Positions 1 through 8,373 of a DNA stretch of 59,824 nucleotides are shown here, one piece after another. The DNA lies in contig JAMFSJ010000076.1 in the NCBI GenBank assembly GCA_026225255.1, positions 1 to 59,824 on the forward strand, read 5' to 3'. Below the pieces are notes generated by a model. It ran no database searches. It saw nothing but the letters and a program-made list of their open reading frames with translations, and had not been told where the DNA came from. The stretch is from Methylacidimicrobium fagopyrum. Lineage in GTDB: Bacteria; Verrucomicrobiota; Verrucomicrobiia; Limisphaerales; UBA11358. Made by a program: the position numbers and the translations under genes. Every line of letters begins with the position of its first letter. Within the stretch, counting starts at the first letter, position 1.

Positions 1-159
1 GGCTTCAAGGAAAACGTCATCATGGGTCACATCATCCCGGCGGGCACCGGTTTTGATTATCACCGCAAAGTGGCGATCCACCCGCTCGTGGAAGTGTCGG
101 ACGAACCCGAAATGGAAGAAGCATCGGAAAGCGAAGAAACGAATCCGTTGCTCGCGTAA
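1..159 (+). CDS. rpoC: RNA polymerase beta' subunit, 3' end only
   Basis: The window opens inside this gene; only the last 52 codons are present, in frame from base 1 to a TAA stop. The protein is the catalytic beta' subunit of RNA polymerase. The tail contains the conserved C-terminal stretch KENVIMGHIIPAGTG, which in this family lies just before the end, followed by an acidic tail (EMEEASESEE) and the ending NPLLA. A strong intrinsic terminator begins 22 bases after the stop, so this is the end of the rpoBC transcription unit. The identity is secure from the conserved motif; everything upstream lies outside the window. Confidence 0.93.
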   Translation, partial: GFKENVIMGHIIPAGTGFDYHRKVAIHPLVEVSDEPEMEEASESEETNPLLA

Positions 160-181
160 CCGAGAAATGATTTAACGCAAA

Positions 182-217
182 GGCGTCCGGGAAACCGGAC
201 GCCTTTTTTGTTTTTTT
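182..217 (+). terminator. Intrinsic terminator after rpoC
   Basis: A perfect 9-bp stem GGCGTCCGG / CCGGACGCC closes a GAAA tetraloop and is followed by six T, a G and seven more T. It ends the rpoC transcript. Confidence 0.93.
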
Positions 218-387
218 ATCAGCGTCTTCAATCCCGAAATTTTCAGGTTTTTACGATTTGAAAAACCACGACAATATGGCAAAAAATCTCGACCACCGGA
301 GACGATTTCGGCCTTCATCCTTCTACCTTCATTCTTTCCATCCGCTTTCCATTTGAAAAGTGTTGGATTGCAGGCGACAATGGCCAC

Positions 388-2331
388 ATGAATCGCAATT
401 TGTTTTACTGGCTGTTGGCACTTTTCATGGGCGGCACCGCGCTGAATCTTCCGGCCCAAGGCACGGCTTTTTTATATCAAGGTCGTTTCAACGACAGCGG
501 CAGTCCGGCGAATGGCAATTATGATTTCGTTTTCTCGCTCTACGACGCGTCGACGAACGGCAACGCCATCAGCTTTCCGCAAACGAATTTATTCGTCGCT
601 GTCGATAGCGGCTTGTTCACGACGAATATTGATTTTGGCAACGTTTTCACCGGCACAAATTATTGGCTGGCGATCGCGGTGCGCGCGAGTGGCGTGACCA
701 ATGTTTCCACGAACGTCTTTACGGCATTGTGGCCGCGCCAGCCTTTGTTGCCCACCCCGTATGCGATTTTTGCGAACAGTGCGAGCAATCTCCTCGGCAA
801 GTTGCCGACGACGCAACTGGCGGGCACATTGACGTCCACGCAACTGGCGGGGACGTATTCCGGCGCGATCAGTTTTACGAACGCAGGGAATGCTTTTTCC
901 GGCACGTTTTCCGGCAACGGCAGCGGCCTGACGAATTTGAACGGTTCGCAAATTTCCGGCGGCACAGTGGCCGATGCCCGGCTTTCCACGAATGTGGCTT
1001 TGCTCAACGGCAACCAGACGTTTGGAAATGCCAACACTTTCACCAGTCGTCAGAATAATTTTACCGGTAGCTTTTTCGGCAACGGTTTGGTGGGTTGGAT
1101 CAATGTTAACGGCCCGGCGGTGCAGGCGACTTCGGACGCGGGTTATTTGCTGTTGAGCCCGAGCCTGACGACGGTGACGTTGCCGCCGGTAAGCAGCTCG
1201 TTGTTGACGAATGACATCGTGCGCATTTCCGGCGCGGGTAGCGGCGGCTGGTTGGTGGCGCAGAATGCGAATGAAAATATTACGGGAACTTTCCTAAGCT
1301 CGAGTAATTCCACTTGGGTGCAGGCGGGCGTCAGTGCCGGTTGGACAACCATTGCGGCCTCGGCCAGCGGCTTGCGGATGGTGGCTTCGGCGTCAGGTGG
1401 TGGCGGGATTTATATTTCTAGTAATTATGGCCAGTCGTGGTCGCAGTCCACGACGACCTATTCGCCGTTTTCAGTGGCGATTTCGGGGGACGGCACAAAA
1501 CTTTTTGGGGTCAGCCATCCTGGCGGCATCATTTATTCCACGAATTCAGGCGGCAATTGGTATTTGTCAAAGGCGCCCAGCAATACCAATTGGAGTTGCA
1601 TCGCGGCTTCGGCGAATGGCACGAAACTCGCCGCGACCAGCTTAGGCGGCAAGATTTATAATTCTACGAACTCCGGTCTGACTTGGACTAACCTGAATAA
1701 TTCGCCCAGCACCAATTGGAATTCCGTCGCGTCCTCGGCGGATGGAACCAAGCTCGCCGCGGTGGTTTTCAATGGAAAAATTTATACCTCTACCGATTCC
1801 GGCATTACTTGGACGGCACAAGCCAATGCGCCCAAGAACACTTGGATTTCCATTGCGTCTTCAGCCGATGGCACCAAGCTCGTGGCCGTGGCCGATCCGG
1901 GGCAGATTTATACCTCCCCTGATTCGGGAGTGACTTGGACGGCGCAGTCCGGCGCGCCCACCATTTCATGGTATAATGTCGCCTGCTCGGCGGACGGCGG
2001 ACGGATCGCGGCGGTGATCTACACCAACAGCACGGGCGGCATTTATATTTCCGCCAACTCCGGCGTCACGTGGACGCCGCAAGCGGTGCCGAATCAAGGT
2101 TGGACGGGTATCGCGCTTTCCGGCGATGGCACGAAAGTCGCCGCCGTCAATCTCACGACCACGACCAGCGGTTCGATTTATTATTGGCAGGCCATTTCAC
2201 AATCCGCCACCACCACCACGGGCACCGGCGGCTCAATTACCGGCCCGCAAGGCTCCGCCGTGGAATTGCAATACATCGGGAATGGCCAATGGATGCCGAT
2301 CGGCGGCACCGGCACTTTCTGGGCTAATTAA
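388..2331 (+). CDS. Exported beta-propeller protein with BNR/Ycf48-like repeats
   Basis: A 647-residue protein with a Sec signal peptide (hydrophobic residues about 5-22, likely cleavage after LPAQG). Residues 25-140 (AFLYQGRFNDSG, NYDFVFSLYDA, LPTPYAIFANSA) resemble the N-terminal module found on many exported tail-fibre-like proteins of Verrucomicrobiota. From about residue 315 to 610 there are at least six repeats of about 42 residues carrying SADGTKLAAV, GKIYTSTDSG and TWTAQ, as in sialidase-type BNR or Ycf48 beta-propeller blades. Asp-box-like S-x-D-x-G-x-x-W motifs recur in each blade. No catalytic residues were recognised, so a surface or binding role is more likely than an enzyme. The gene is monocistronic, between two terminators. 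The function of the intact protein is unknown. Confidence 0.8.
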   Translation: MNRNLFYWLLALFMGGTALNLPAQGTAFLYQGRFNDSGSPANGNYDFVFSLYDASTNGNAISFPQTNLFVAVDSGLFTTNIDFGNVFTGTNYWLAIAVRASGVTNVSTNVFTALWPRQPLLPTPYAIFANSASNLLGKLPTTQLAGTLTSTQLAGTYSGAISFTNAGNAFSGTFSGNGSGLTNLNGSQISGGTVADARLSTNVALLNGNQTFGNANTFTSRQNNFTGSFFGNGLVGWINVNGPAVQATSDAGYLLLSPSLTTVTLPPVSSSLLTNDIVRISGAGSGGWLVAQNANENITGTFLSSSNSTWVQAGVSAGWTTIAASASGLRMVASASGGGGIYISSNYGQSWSQSTTTYSPFSVAISGDGTKLFGVSHPGGIIYSTNSGGNWYLSKAPSNTNWSCIAASANGTKLAATSLGGKIYNSTNSGLTWTNLNNSPSTNWNSVASSADGTKLAAVVFNGKIYTSTDSGITWTAQANAPKNTWISIASSADGTKLVAVADPGQIYTSPDSGVTWTAQSGAPTISWYNVACSADGGRIAAVIYTNSTGGIYISANSGVTWTPQAVPNQGWTGIALSGDGTKVAAVNLTTTTSGSIYYWQAISQSATTTTGTGGSITGPQGSAVELQYIGNGQWMPIGGTGTFWAN

Positions 2332-2336
2332 TAACA

Positions 2337-2368
2337 TTAGGGCGGAGTTGTCGCTCCGTCCTAATTTT
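2337..2368 (+). terminator. Intrinsic terminator after the propeller gene
   Basis: An 11-bp stem TTAGGGCGGAG / CTCCGTCCTAA with one G-T wobble, a 6-nt loop and a short T-run, starting six bases after the stop codon. The core GGCGGAG / CTCCG stem recurs in other terminators of this window. Confidence 0.75.
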
Positions 2369-2394
2369 GAGAATAGAAAAACGGGCGGCCAACC

Positions 2395-2835
2395 TTACTT
2401 TTTCCAGCCCACGGCCAAACCCTTATCCGCCTTGTCCGCGATGGCTTTAACATCGTCTAGCGTCCAGAATTCCGGTTGCTTTCCTTGGCTGATATCGGTT
2501 TGCGTTAGGCGATTTGTCGCCGAGCGATAATAAATATCCACAAATTCCGGGCGGTTCAAAGCCTGATTGACTTCCATCTGCCGCGCATCGATGAGCGTAT
2601 AAAGCGTATCGTAGCCCGCTACCTTGTAAGCCCAATCCTGACGGTTTTCGTAACTGTTGCGATAATTTGTCAGTGCTCGGTCAGCCACCACCGGATCGTT
2701 GGAACAATACTCTTGCAAGAACAATGCATCCAGGTTGGAGTTATGCAATTCAAACATCCGGCAACCCGTGAAAGCCAGGCAAGCACCGAACGCTAACGAC
2801 GCGAGCGACAAGTTTTTGATTACATTGAATTTCAT
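2395..2835 (-). CDS. Small putative lipoprotein
   Basis: A 146-residue protein starting at ATG 2835 (MKFNVIKNLS). An in-frame TTG 36 bases upstream would add an unlikely arginine-rich leader. Residues 1-25 form a lipoprotein signal with the lipobox LAFTGC, so the mature protein probably begins at the cysteine and is membrane-anchored. The rest is soluble and rich in Asp, Asn and Tyr (ALTNYRNSYENRQDW, EFVDIYYRSATNR), with no family I recognise. It lies 57 bases downstream of ftsB on the same strand and may share its transcript. The function is unknown. Confidence 0.72.
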   Translation of the reverse strand: MKFNVIKNLSLASLAFGACLAFTGCRMFELHNSNLDALFLQEYCSNDPVVADRALTNYRNSYENRQDWAYKVAGYDTLYTLIDARQMEVNQALNRPEFVDIYYRSATNRLTQTDISQGKQPEFWTLDDVKAIADKADKGLAVGWKK

Positions 2836-2892
2836 GCTGTAAAATCTGCGCCGAAAATAGCGCGAGTTCAAGCTTTCACTGTCGCCGTGATT

Positions 2893-3210
2893 TTAGCGCG
2901 TCGGATTCGTCGCGGGCGTTTCAAAGTGGATCACCGTTTCATCTGGTTTGGCGTAACCGAGTTTTTCGCGCGCGAGACGTTCAACCGTTTTAGGGTCGTC
3001 GCGCAGGGCGTCAATTTCGCTTTTGAGTTCTTTGGAAATATCCGCTTGTTTCTGGATTTCGCCATCCAGCCGGTTGATTTCGCGGCGGTAAGTTTCATTC
3101 TGCCGGACCAACGGCAGATACGTCCGGCCAATGAGCAGCAAAACGGCGATCGCCACCAGGACGATGACCGCTTGGGTGAGCTTGCTCCAGATTCCGAGAT
3201 CTACTTTCAC
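2893..3210 (-). CDS. ftsB: Septum formation initiator (FtsB/DivIC family)
   Basis: A 105-residue bitopic membrane protein. A single transmembrane helix at about residues 13-30 (LTQAVIVLVAIAVLLLIG) is followed by a coiled coil of about 40 residues (QNETYRREINRLDGEIQKQ) and the family's C-terminal signature DPKTVERLAREKLGYAKPDE. FtsB/DivIC bridges FtsQ and FtsL in the divisome, with the coiled coil in the periplasm. The length matches the family. The next gene on this strand encodes a small lipoprotein; no other division gene is adjacent. Confidence 0.88.
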   Translation of the reverse strand: MKVDLGIWSKLTQAVIVLVAIAVLLLIGRTYLPLVRQNETYRREINRLDGEIQKQADISKELKSEIDALRDDPKTVERLAREKLGYAKPDETVIHFETPATNPTR

Positions 3211-3293
3211 GCGCGCAGTTTAAGGGCACGCTGAAAAAGTGAAAGCGGATTTTATTGTCATCCGCCGAAAAGTGTTTAATCCTCTGCGCCTGC

Positions 3294-3923
3294 ATGATCA
3301 AAGTTCTTTTCCTGATATTTGAGCCGGCGGTGGCGTGGGAAAAAGTCGCCTTAGCCCGGCGCGGCTACACCTTTATTTTCACGACGTATTTATTGCCGAT
3401 GCTATTATTGGTGACTGCGGCAGAAGGTTGGGGCTTGCTGCATTTTGGTAAATGGCAACCGAAGTTTCAGATCGTTAAAACCTTCTCGCTGCCGGAAGTT
3501 TTGACTTACGAAATCATCCAGTTTTCCCTGATGTTGGGGACGATTTTGATCAGCGCGCTCTTGATCTTGCGGGTCAGCCAGACCTTCCATTCGCGGAATA
3601 ATTATCTGCAAGCCTTCACGTTGACGGCCTACGCTTATAGCCCGATATTGCTGTTTTATTTCTTCAATGTGACGTCGAGCATGAATCCGGCGGGGCCTTG
3701 GGTCATCGGGATCGCCCTGACGATTTGGATTTTATATCAAGGCATTCCGCGCGTATTGATGCCGGATCCGACGCACGCGTTCGGCCTCTATCTTTCGGCC
3801 ATGTTTGTGGTGATCCTCACTTCGGGTTTGGAACGGCTGATCACCGCCATGTATCTGCTCGGTTACATGAGCTTTGAACATTCCTGGCTCACGCGGCAAA
3901 TCACGCACTGGTTTGGACATTGA
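3294..3923 (+). CDS. Yip1-family (DUF1282-like) integral membrane protein
   Basis: A 209-residue protein. The start ATG 3294 gives MIKVLFLIFEPAVAWEKVA; a TTG 39 bases upstream is also in frame but adds nothing family-like. There are five to six hydrophobic segments (about residues 25-50, 75-100, 110-135, 140-160 and 175-200). The N-terminal pattern FEP...W..VA followed by transmembrane helices fits Yip1 domain proteins of bacteria. The role is unknown. Its stop overlaps the start of the next small gene. Confidence 0.7.
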   Translation: MIKVLFLIFEPAVAWEKVALARRGYTFIFTTYLLPMLLLVTAAEGWGLLHFGKWQPKFQIVKTFSLPEVLTYEIIQFSLMLGTILISALLILRVSQTFHSRNNYLQAFTLTAYAYSPILLFYFFNVTSSMNPAGPWVIGIALTIWILYQGIPRVLMPDPTHAFGLYLSAMFVVILTSGLERLITAMYLLGYMSFEHSWLTRQITHWFGH

Positions 3924-4192
3924 GTTTTCCACCCGTGAAATCTCCCGTCGAAACTGAATTGCTCGCCGCGCTCACGCACCTGGCAGAAACCGTCAAGTCC
4001 ATGCCCACGGCCAATCCCAAGCCGAACCTGCTGCCGCTCTTTTCGCGTTTGGATGAATTGACCCATCAACTGCCGCGAAACGCTGATCCCACGCTGCTGC
4101 ATTATCTGCACAAGAAAAGTTACGAGAAGGCGCGGCTATTTCTGCAAGATCGCGACGCGGAAAATCAGGTGGGAAATTGTCGGCATGTGTGA
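3920..4192 (+). CDS. Small hypothetical protein, coupled to the Yip1-like gene
   Basis: A 90-residue soluble protein from a TTG that overlaps the upstream stop (TTGA); GTG 3935 (VKSPVETELL) is an equally possible start, giving 85 residues. The sequence is largely helical (ETELLAALTHLAETVKSM, LFSRLDELTHQL) and ends with LLHYLHKKSYEKARLFLQDR and a Cys-His tail. I do not recognise a Pfam family. Overlap with the upstream gene and normal codon usage support it being real. Confidence 0.55.
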   Translation: MSFPPVKSPVETELLAALTHLAETVKSMPTANPKPNLLPLFSRLDELTHQLPRNADPTLLHYLHKKSYEKARLFLQDRDAENQVGNCRHV

Positions 4193-4222
4193 GCGCGGGA
4201 GTTAGGTTTTAACGATTGCCTG

Positions 4223-4630
4223 TTATTTGGCGCGCGGCATTTTTATGGCCTGATAGTGGCAGAATATAATTTCCATCAGCCAGCCAATCAAAATGCCAAT
4301 CGCGTAAGCGGCGAGGTTCTTCCACGAAAAGACACTTCCCAGAATAAGTCGGTAAATCACGGTTTCACGAATCGGATCAAGCCAGCCAGCGTGATATAAT
4401 TTGGCGAATTCCACGGCGCACGAAAACACGAGCGCGGCCAGGCTGGTAAATTGGGACGGTAATTTAGGGCGCAAAAAACCAATGCCACAAAAGACCATCA
4501 GTGCCCACAAGGCGTCGCCCGGATATTTGCCTAACGCAACCGGTAGCGAATGGGGATATCGCCGGGACAAAAGTCCCAAAACAATTACGACAAAAATTGC
4601 GGCTGCATAAATAAATCGGTTCCGTTTCAT
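4223..4630 (-). CDS. DUF2809-like membrane protein
   Basis: A 135-residue protein. The chosen ATG (4630, MKRNRFIYAAAIF) removes a long upstream extension that would run into mnmE in the opposite direction. Four hydrophobic helices are visible (residues about 5-22, 35-52, 60-78 and 105-125). SRRYPHSLPVALGKYPGDALWALMV and AVEFAKLYHAGWLDPIRETV are characteristic of the DUF2809 family, whose function is unknown. It is transcribed divergently from mnmE with a 70-bp spacer. Confidence 0.75.
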   Translation of the reverse strand: MKRNRFIYAAAIFVVIVLGLLSRRYPHSLPVALGKYPGDALWALMVFCGIGFLRPKLPSQFTSLAALVFSCAVEFAKLYHAGWLDPIRETVIYRLILGSVFSWKNLAAYAIGILIGWLMEIIFCHYQAIKMPRAK

Positions 4631-4700
4631 CGGGAAAAAATCATGCCCGTTGTGGCAGCTTAACTTGCAACTTTCAACCTTTAACTTGTAACCTGAACGC

Positions 4701-6086
4701 ATGCTCGACGACACCATTGCCGCCGTTGCCACACCGCTCGGTGAAGGCGGACTCGCCGTCGTTCGCATCTCTGGCCCGCAGGCGTTGGCCATCGCTGATA
4801 AAAGCTTTTTACCTGCCGGGAAGAATTCACTGAAACCATCCCTTGCGCCGACGCATACCATTCAATACGGGAAAATTGTCCGCGCTGGCAACGTCGTTGA
4901 CGAAGTATTGATCGCCATCTTGCGCGCGCCCCGCACGTTCACGCGCGAGGATACGGTGGAAATTTCCTGCCACGGCGGATTGTTGCCCGCCAAGCTCGTG
5001 CTCGACACGCTTTTGGAAAAGGGCGCGCGCATGGCCGAACCCGGCGAATTTACGCGGCGAGCCTTTCTTAACGGACGCATTGATCTCGCGCAAGCCGAGG
5101 CCGTCGCCGATTTAATTCATTCGCGCACGGAACTTGCACTCGCCGCCGCCAATGAACAACTCGCGGGAAAACTGTCGCAGCGCATCAATCAATTGCGTGA
5201 TGACCTCATGCTTTCGCTGACCCACGTCGAGGCGCACATTGATTTTCCCGACGAAGACATCGCGCCCGATACGAAGGATAAATTATTGCAACGACTCGAA
5301 AACGGCATCGCCTTCATGGATGAACTGTTGCGCACCGCGAACGAAGGTCAGATTTTGCGTCGCGGCATTCGCGCGGCGATCATCGGTCGGCCGAACGCGG
5401 GCAAATCCAGTTTGCTCAATCAATTGCTCGGTCACGATCGCGCCATCGTCTCGCCCATCGCCGGCACGACGCGCGATACGATTGAAGAAACCGCCAATAT
5501 TCGCGGCCTGCCCGTGGTGTTCATTGACACCGCTGGTTTGCGCGAAGCCGGTGACGAAATCGAAATCGAAGGCATCCGCCGCAGCCGCGAATCGCTCGCG
5601 AAAGCGGAATTCATTCTGCACGTCCTTGACGCCAGCGAACCGCTGACCGGCGCGGATGAAAAATATTTAACCGAGTTTGCAGATAAGAAACGGATTTTTG
5701 TGCTGAACAAAACCGATCTGCCGCTGAAATTGGAATTGCCCAAAGCCTTCAGCCCACCGCCCACAGCCCATAACGTAGTGAACGTTTGTTGTTTGAGCGG
5801 GCAGGGGATTGAAGCGTTGAAAGACGCCATCAAAAATTTGATTTGGACCGGCGAAATCAAAGCTGAGATGTTGCAAGTCACCATCAACTCGCGCCATCAA
5901 GACGCATTGAACCGCGCCCGCATCACCACCCGTCACGCCGCCGATGCCATGCGCGCCAACGTTACGCTCGAACTGATCGCAATGGATTTGCGGATCGCCG
6001 CCAACGCCGTCGGTGAAATCGTCGGCAAAACGACGACTGAAGATTTGCTCGATTCCATCTTCAGCACGTTCTGCATTGGGAAATAA
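4701..6086 (+). CDS. mnmE: tRNA uridine-5-carboxymethylaminomethyl modification GTPase
   Basis: A 461-residue protein of normal family length. Together with MnmG it installs the carboxymethylaminomethyl group on wobble U34 of certain tRNAs. The N-terminal tetrahydrofolate-binding domain starts TIAAVATPLGEGGLAVVRISG. The G domain has P-loop GRPNAGKSS (about 229-237), the switch region GTTRDTIEE, DTAGLRE and NKTD. The C-terminus ends with FCIGK, the conserved C-x-G-K whose cysteine is essential in the family. Helical domain and G domain are intact. mnmG is not in the window. Confidence 0.97.
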   Translation: MLDDTIAAVATPLGEGGLAVVRISGPQALAIADKSFLPAGKNSLKPSLAPTHTIQYGKIVRAGNVVDEVLIAILRAPRTFTREDTVEISCHGGLLPAKLVLDTLLEKGARMAEPGEFTRRAFLNGRIDLAQAEAVADLIHSRTELALAAANEQLAGKLSQRINQLRDDLMLSLTHVEAHIDFPDEDIAPDTKDKLLQRLENGIAFMDELLRTANEGQILRRGIRAAIIGRPNAGKSSLLNQLLGHDRAIVSPIAGTTRDTIEETANIRGLPVVFIDTAGLREAGDEIEIEGIRRSRESLAKAEFILHVLDASEPLTGADEKYLTEFADKKRIFVLNKTDLPLKLELPKAFSPPPTAHNVVNVCCLSGQGIEALKDAIKNLIWTGEIKAEMLQVTINSRHQDALNRARITTRHAADAMRANVTLELIAMDLRIAANAVGEIVGKTTTEDLLDSIFSTFCIGK

Positions 6087-6094
6087 AAACGGTT

Positions 6095-6457
6095 CTATTT
6101 CTTAAGCGTCAAGAGCACGATCAGGATCGGCGCGAGAATTCCCGCCAGCAGACAATAAACGGTGATTTTTTTGCGGCCGAAGCGATAAGCCATTACGACG
6201 CCGAGAAGAATTGTGAACACCAGACAAACCGCCATCGCGATCACAAACCACTCCATGTAAGGCGACGACAGTCCGCCCGATTTAGGTATGTGTCCGGTGT
6301 GGATCGTGGAAAGATATGCGAGTGCGGCCGAACCATGCTCGTTCTTTTTTGAGGCGCCGAGGCCAAACATTTGCCACAGACCAGAAATGGCAAAGAAAAC
6401 AATCATGGGCGCAAAAATGCAGCCCAAGTAAAGATGAAGATCACGGAGTTTTTTCAT
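6095..6457 (-). CDS. Small PepSY-type transmembrane protein
   Basis: A 120-residue protein from ATG 6457 (MKKLRDLHLYLGC); an upstream start would add 25 atypical residues. The N-terminus KLRDLHLYLGCIFAPMIVFFAISGLW matches the first helix of PepSY-associated membrane proteins, which usually follow K-x-x-x-x-L-H-x-x-x-G. Three transmembrane helices are predicted (about 12-30, 67-88 and 98-117). The large extracytoplasmic PepSY domain is missing, so this is the short form. It converges on mnmE with a gap of only eight bases. Confidence 0.7.
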   Translation of the reverse strand: MKKLRDLHLYLGCIFAPMIVFFAISGLWQMFGLGASKKNEHGSAALAYLSTIHTGHIPKSGGLSSPYMEWFVIAMAVCLVFTILLGVVMAYRFGRKKITVYCLLAGILAPILIVLLTLKK

Positions 6458-6573
6458 GGAAAATTCTACGGCGGACAAATTAAAGAACGATTCGAAAATG
6501 TAAATCATCGTTGTCGCGGGTGGCTCGGTCATTCAATTTTTGACACGCGCCCGCCGCTGTTTATCCTTTCCCC

Positions 6574-7656
6574 ATGCGCATTGTTCAAGTTTCGCTCGGA
6601 GATCGTAGTTACGCCATCAAGGTCGGTGGTGGATTATTGCCGCGTCTCGGTGCGGCGTGCGCGCAACTCAAGCTGGGTCAACGTTGCGCCGTCATCACCG
6701 ATTCCAACGTTGGTAAATATTACGCCGCGGTCGCGCTGAAATCACTTTCCGCCGCGGGTTTTGAACCTGTGCTCATCACCGTGCCTGCTGGTGAAACCTC
6801 CAAGCGCGTCGCGCTAGTGGAAAAATGTTACGACCAACTCGCGGCGCAACGGCTCGAACGAAAATCTTTTATCATCGCGCTCGGTGGCGGCGTGGTCGGC
6901 GATCTCGCGGGATTCGTGGCCGCAACGTATCTGCGCGGCATTCCGTTCGTGCAAGTGCCCACCTCACTGCTCGCGCAAGTAGACAGTTCCGTCGGTGGTA
7001 AAACCGGCGTTAATTTGCGCGCGGGAAAAAATCTCGTCGGTGCGTTTTACCAGCCTAAATTAGTGCTCTGCGATCTGGACACATTCAAGACCTTGCCCGA
7101 ACGCGAATTTATTTCCGGCCTCGCCGAAGTCATCAAATATGGAATTATTTACGACGCCAAACTGTTCGCGCAGCTTGAACGCGATCTGCCGAAAATCTTG
7201 AAACGCGATCCTAAAATATTGGCGCAAATTGTAGCCCGTTGCTGCGAAATTAAGGCGGACGTCGTCGGGCAGGACGAAACGGAAAATGGTCTGCGCGCCA
7301 TTTTGAATTTCGGCCACACCATCGGCCACGCAATTGAAAATAGTTCCGGTTACGGAAAATATTTACACGGCGAAGCGATTTCCATCGGCCAAGTCGCCGC
7401 GGCAAAATTATCTGGCAAGATCCTAGGTTTATCGGTGAACGAAGTGGAGCGGATTGAGAAATTATTCACCCGCGCCGGCTTGCCCGTGCAGATCAAATTA
7501 AATCCCTCCTCGCGCAAAAAACTATTCGCCGCCATGTTGCTCGATAAAAAAGTCAGCGCGGGCGAAGTGAAATTTGTGCTCGCGAAAAAAATTGGCCAGG
7601 TCGTCTGGGGACAAAAAGTTTCTACCGCGCTGATCGAAGAAGTTTTGGCGTCATAG
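6574..7656 (+). CDS. aroB: 3-dehydroquinate synthase
   Basis: A 360-residue enzyme of the shikimate pathway that converts DAHP into 3-dehydroquinate using NAD and a divalent metal. Motifs in order: the NAD-binding loop GGGVVGDLAGFVAATYLRG at about residues 104-122; PTSLLAQVDSSVGGKTGVN; the metal-binding segment GLAEVIKYG; FGHTIGHAIE; and HGEAISIG. All metal-ligand regions (Glu in GLAEV, both histidines) are present. The length is normal. It starts at ATG 6574, just after a short spacer; the gene downstream converges. Confidence 0.97.
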   Translation: MRIVQVSLGDRSYAIKVGGGLLPRLGAACAQLKLGQRCAVITDSNVGKYYAAVALKSLSAAGFEPVLITVPAGETSKRVALVEKCYDQLAAQRLERKSFIIALGGGVVGDLAGFVAATYLRGIPFVQVPTSLLAQVDSSVGGKTGVNLRAGKNLVGAFYQPKLVLCDLDTFKTLPEREFISGLAEVIKYGIIYDAKLFAQLERDLPKILKRDPKILAQIVARCCEIKADVVGQDETENGLRAILNFGHTIGHAIENSSGYGKYLHGEAISIGQVAAAKLSGKILGLSVNEVERIEKLFTRAGLPVQIKLNPSSRKKLFAAMLLDKKVSAGEVKFVLAKKIGQVVWGQKVSTALIEEVLAS

Positions 7657-7794
7657 TCTGACGTTTTTAACCGCCAATCGGCGCTGACTTTTCGCAGATT
7701 AAAAATGTGAAGCGCGGCGGTATCGTCCTCGACCCGCCGCCGCCAGCCTCGAAACATCGTCGCTTGAGAGTGTTTTTGAAGCTTGGACGCTGGG

Positions 7795-8367
7795 TTATTT
7801 TTTCTTCTTCGCGGCCTTCGTCTCCGCTTGCAAATAATCCAATTCGTCCTGCAACTCGGCTTTGACCTTTTTCTCCATGCGATCAATGAACAAGAGTCCG
7901 TTCAAATGATCCACTTCATGCTGCACGGCACGCGCGAGTAAACCGCCGCAACGGAAAGAAATCGGTTTGCCCTTTTCGTTGAGCGCGGTGACATCCACGG
8001 ATTCCGGGCGCGATATCTCGGCAAAAATTTCCGGAAAACTTAAACATCCTTCGCTGCCTTTCACCGGTTCGCCGACGGGGGTGACGATCGGATTGATCAA
8101 CACCAGCGGCATGATTTCATCCACGTCCGCCGGCTTGCCGTCGAGTTCCAAAGTGGACGGACGTTCCTTCGCCGCGCCGCGCACATCAATCACCGTCAAT
8201 TGCAACGCGCGTCCGATCTGTTGCGCCGCGAGGCCGACGCCGTGATTTTCCTCCATCGTCTCCATCATGTCGGCGATGAGCTTTTTGATTTCCGGCGTGA
8301 CGGATTCAACCTTCGCGCCTTTTTGCCGGAGCACCGGCGTGCCAAAATTAACAATTTCCAAAACCAT
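7795..8367 (-). CDS. def: Peptide deformylase
   Basis: A 190-residue metalloenzyme that removes the formyl group from new N-terminal methionines. The three family motifs are intact: GVGLAAQQIG (43-52), EGCLSFP (106-112; the Cys is a metal ligand) and QHEVDHLNG (149-157; two His ligands and the catalytic Glu). A lysine-rich tail (ETKAAKKKK) extends a little beyond the usual end. It lies six bases downstream of parB on the same strand, so the two are probably co-transcribed. Confidence 0.97.
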   Translation of the reverse strand: MVLEIVNFGTPVLRQKGAKVESVTPEIKKLIADMMETMEENHGVGLAAQQIGRALQLTVIDVRGAAKERPSTLELDGKPADVDEIMPLVLINPIVTPVGEPVKGSEGCLSFPEIFAEISRPESVDVTALNEKGKPISFRCGGLLARAVQHEVDHLNGLLFIDRMEKKVKAELQDELDYLQAETKAAKKKK

Positions 8368-8373
8368 AAAAAT

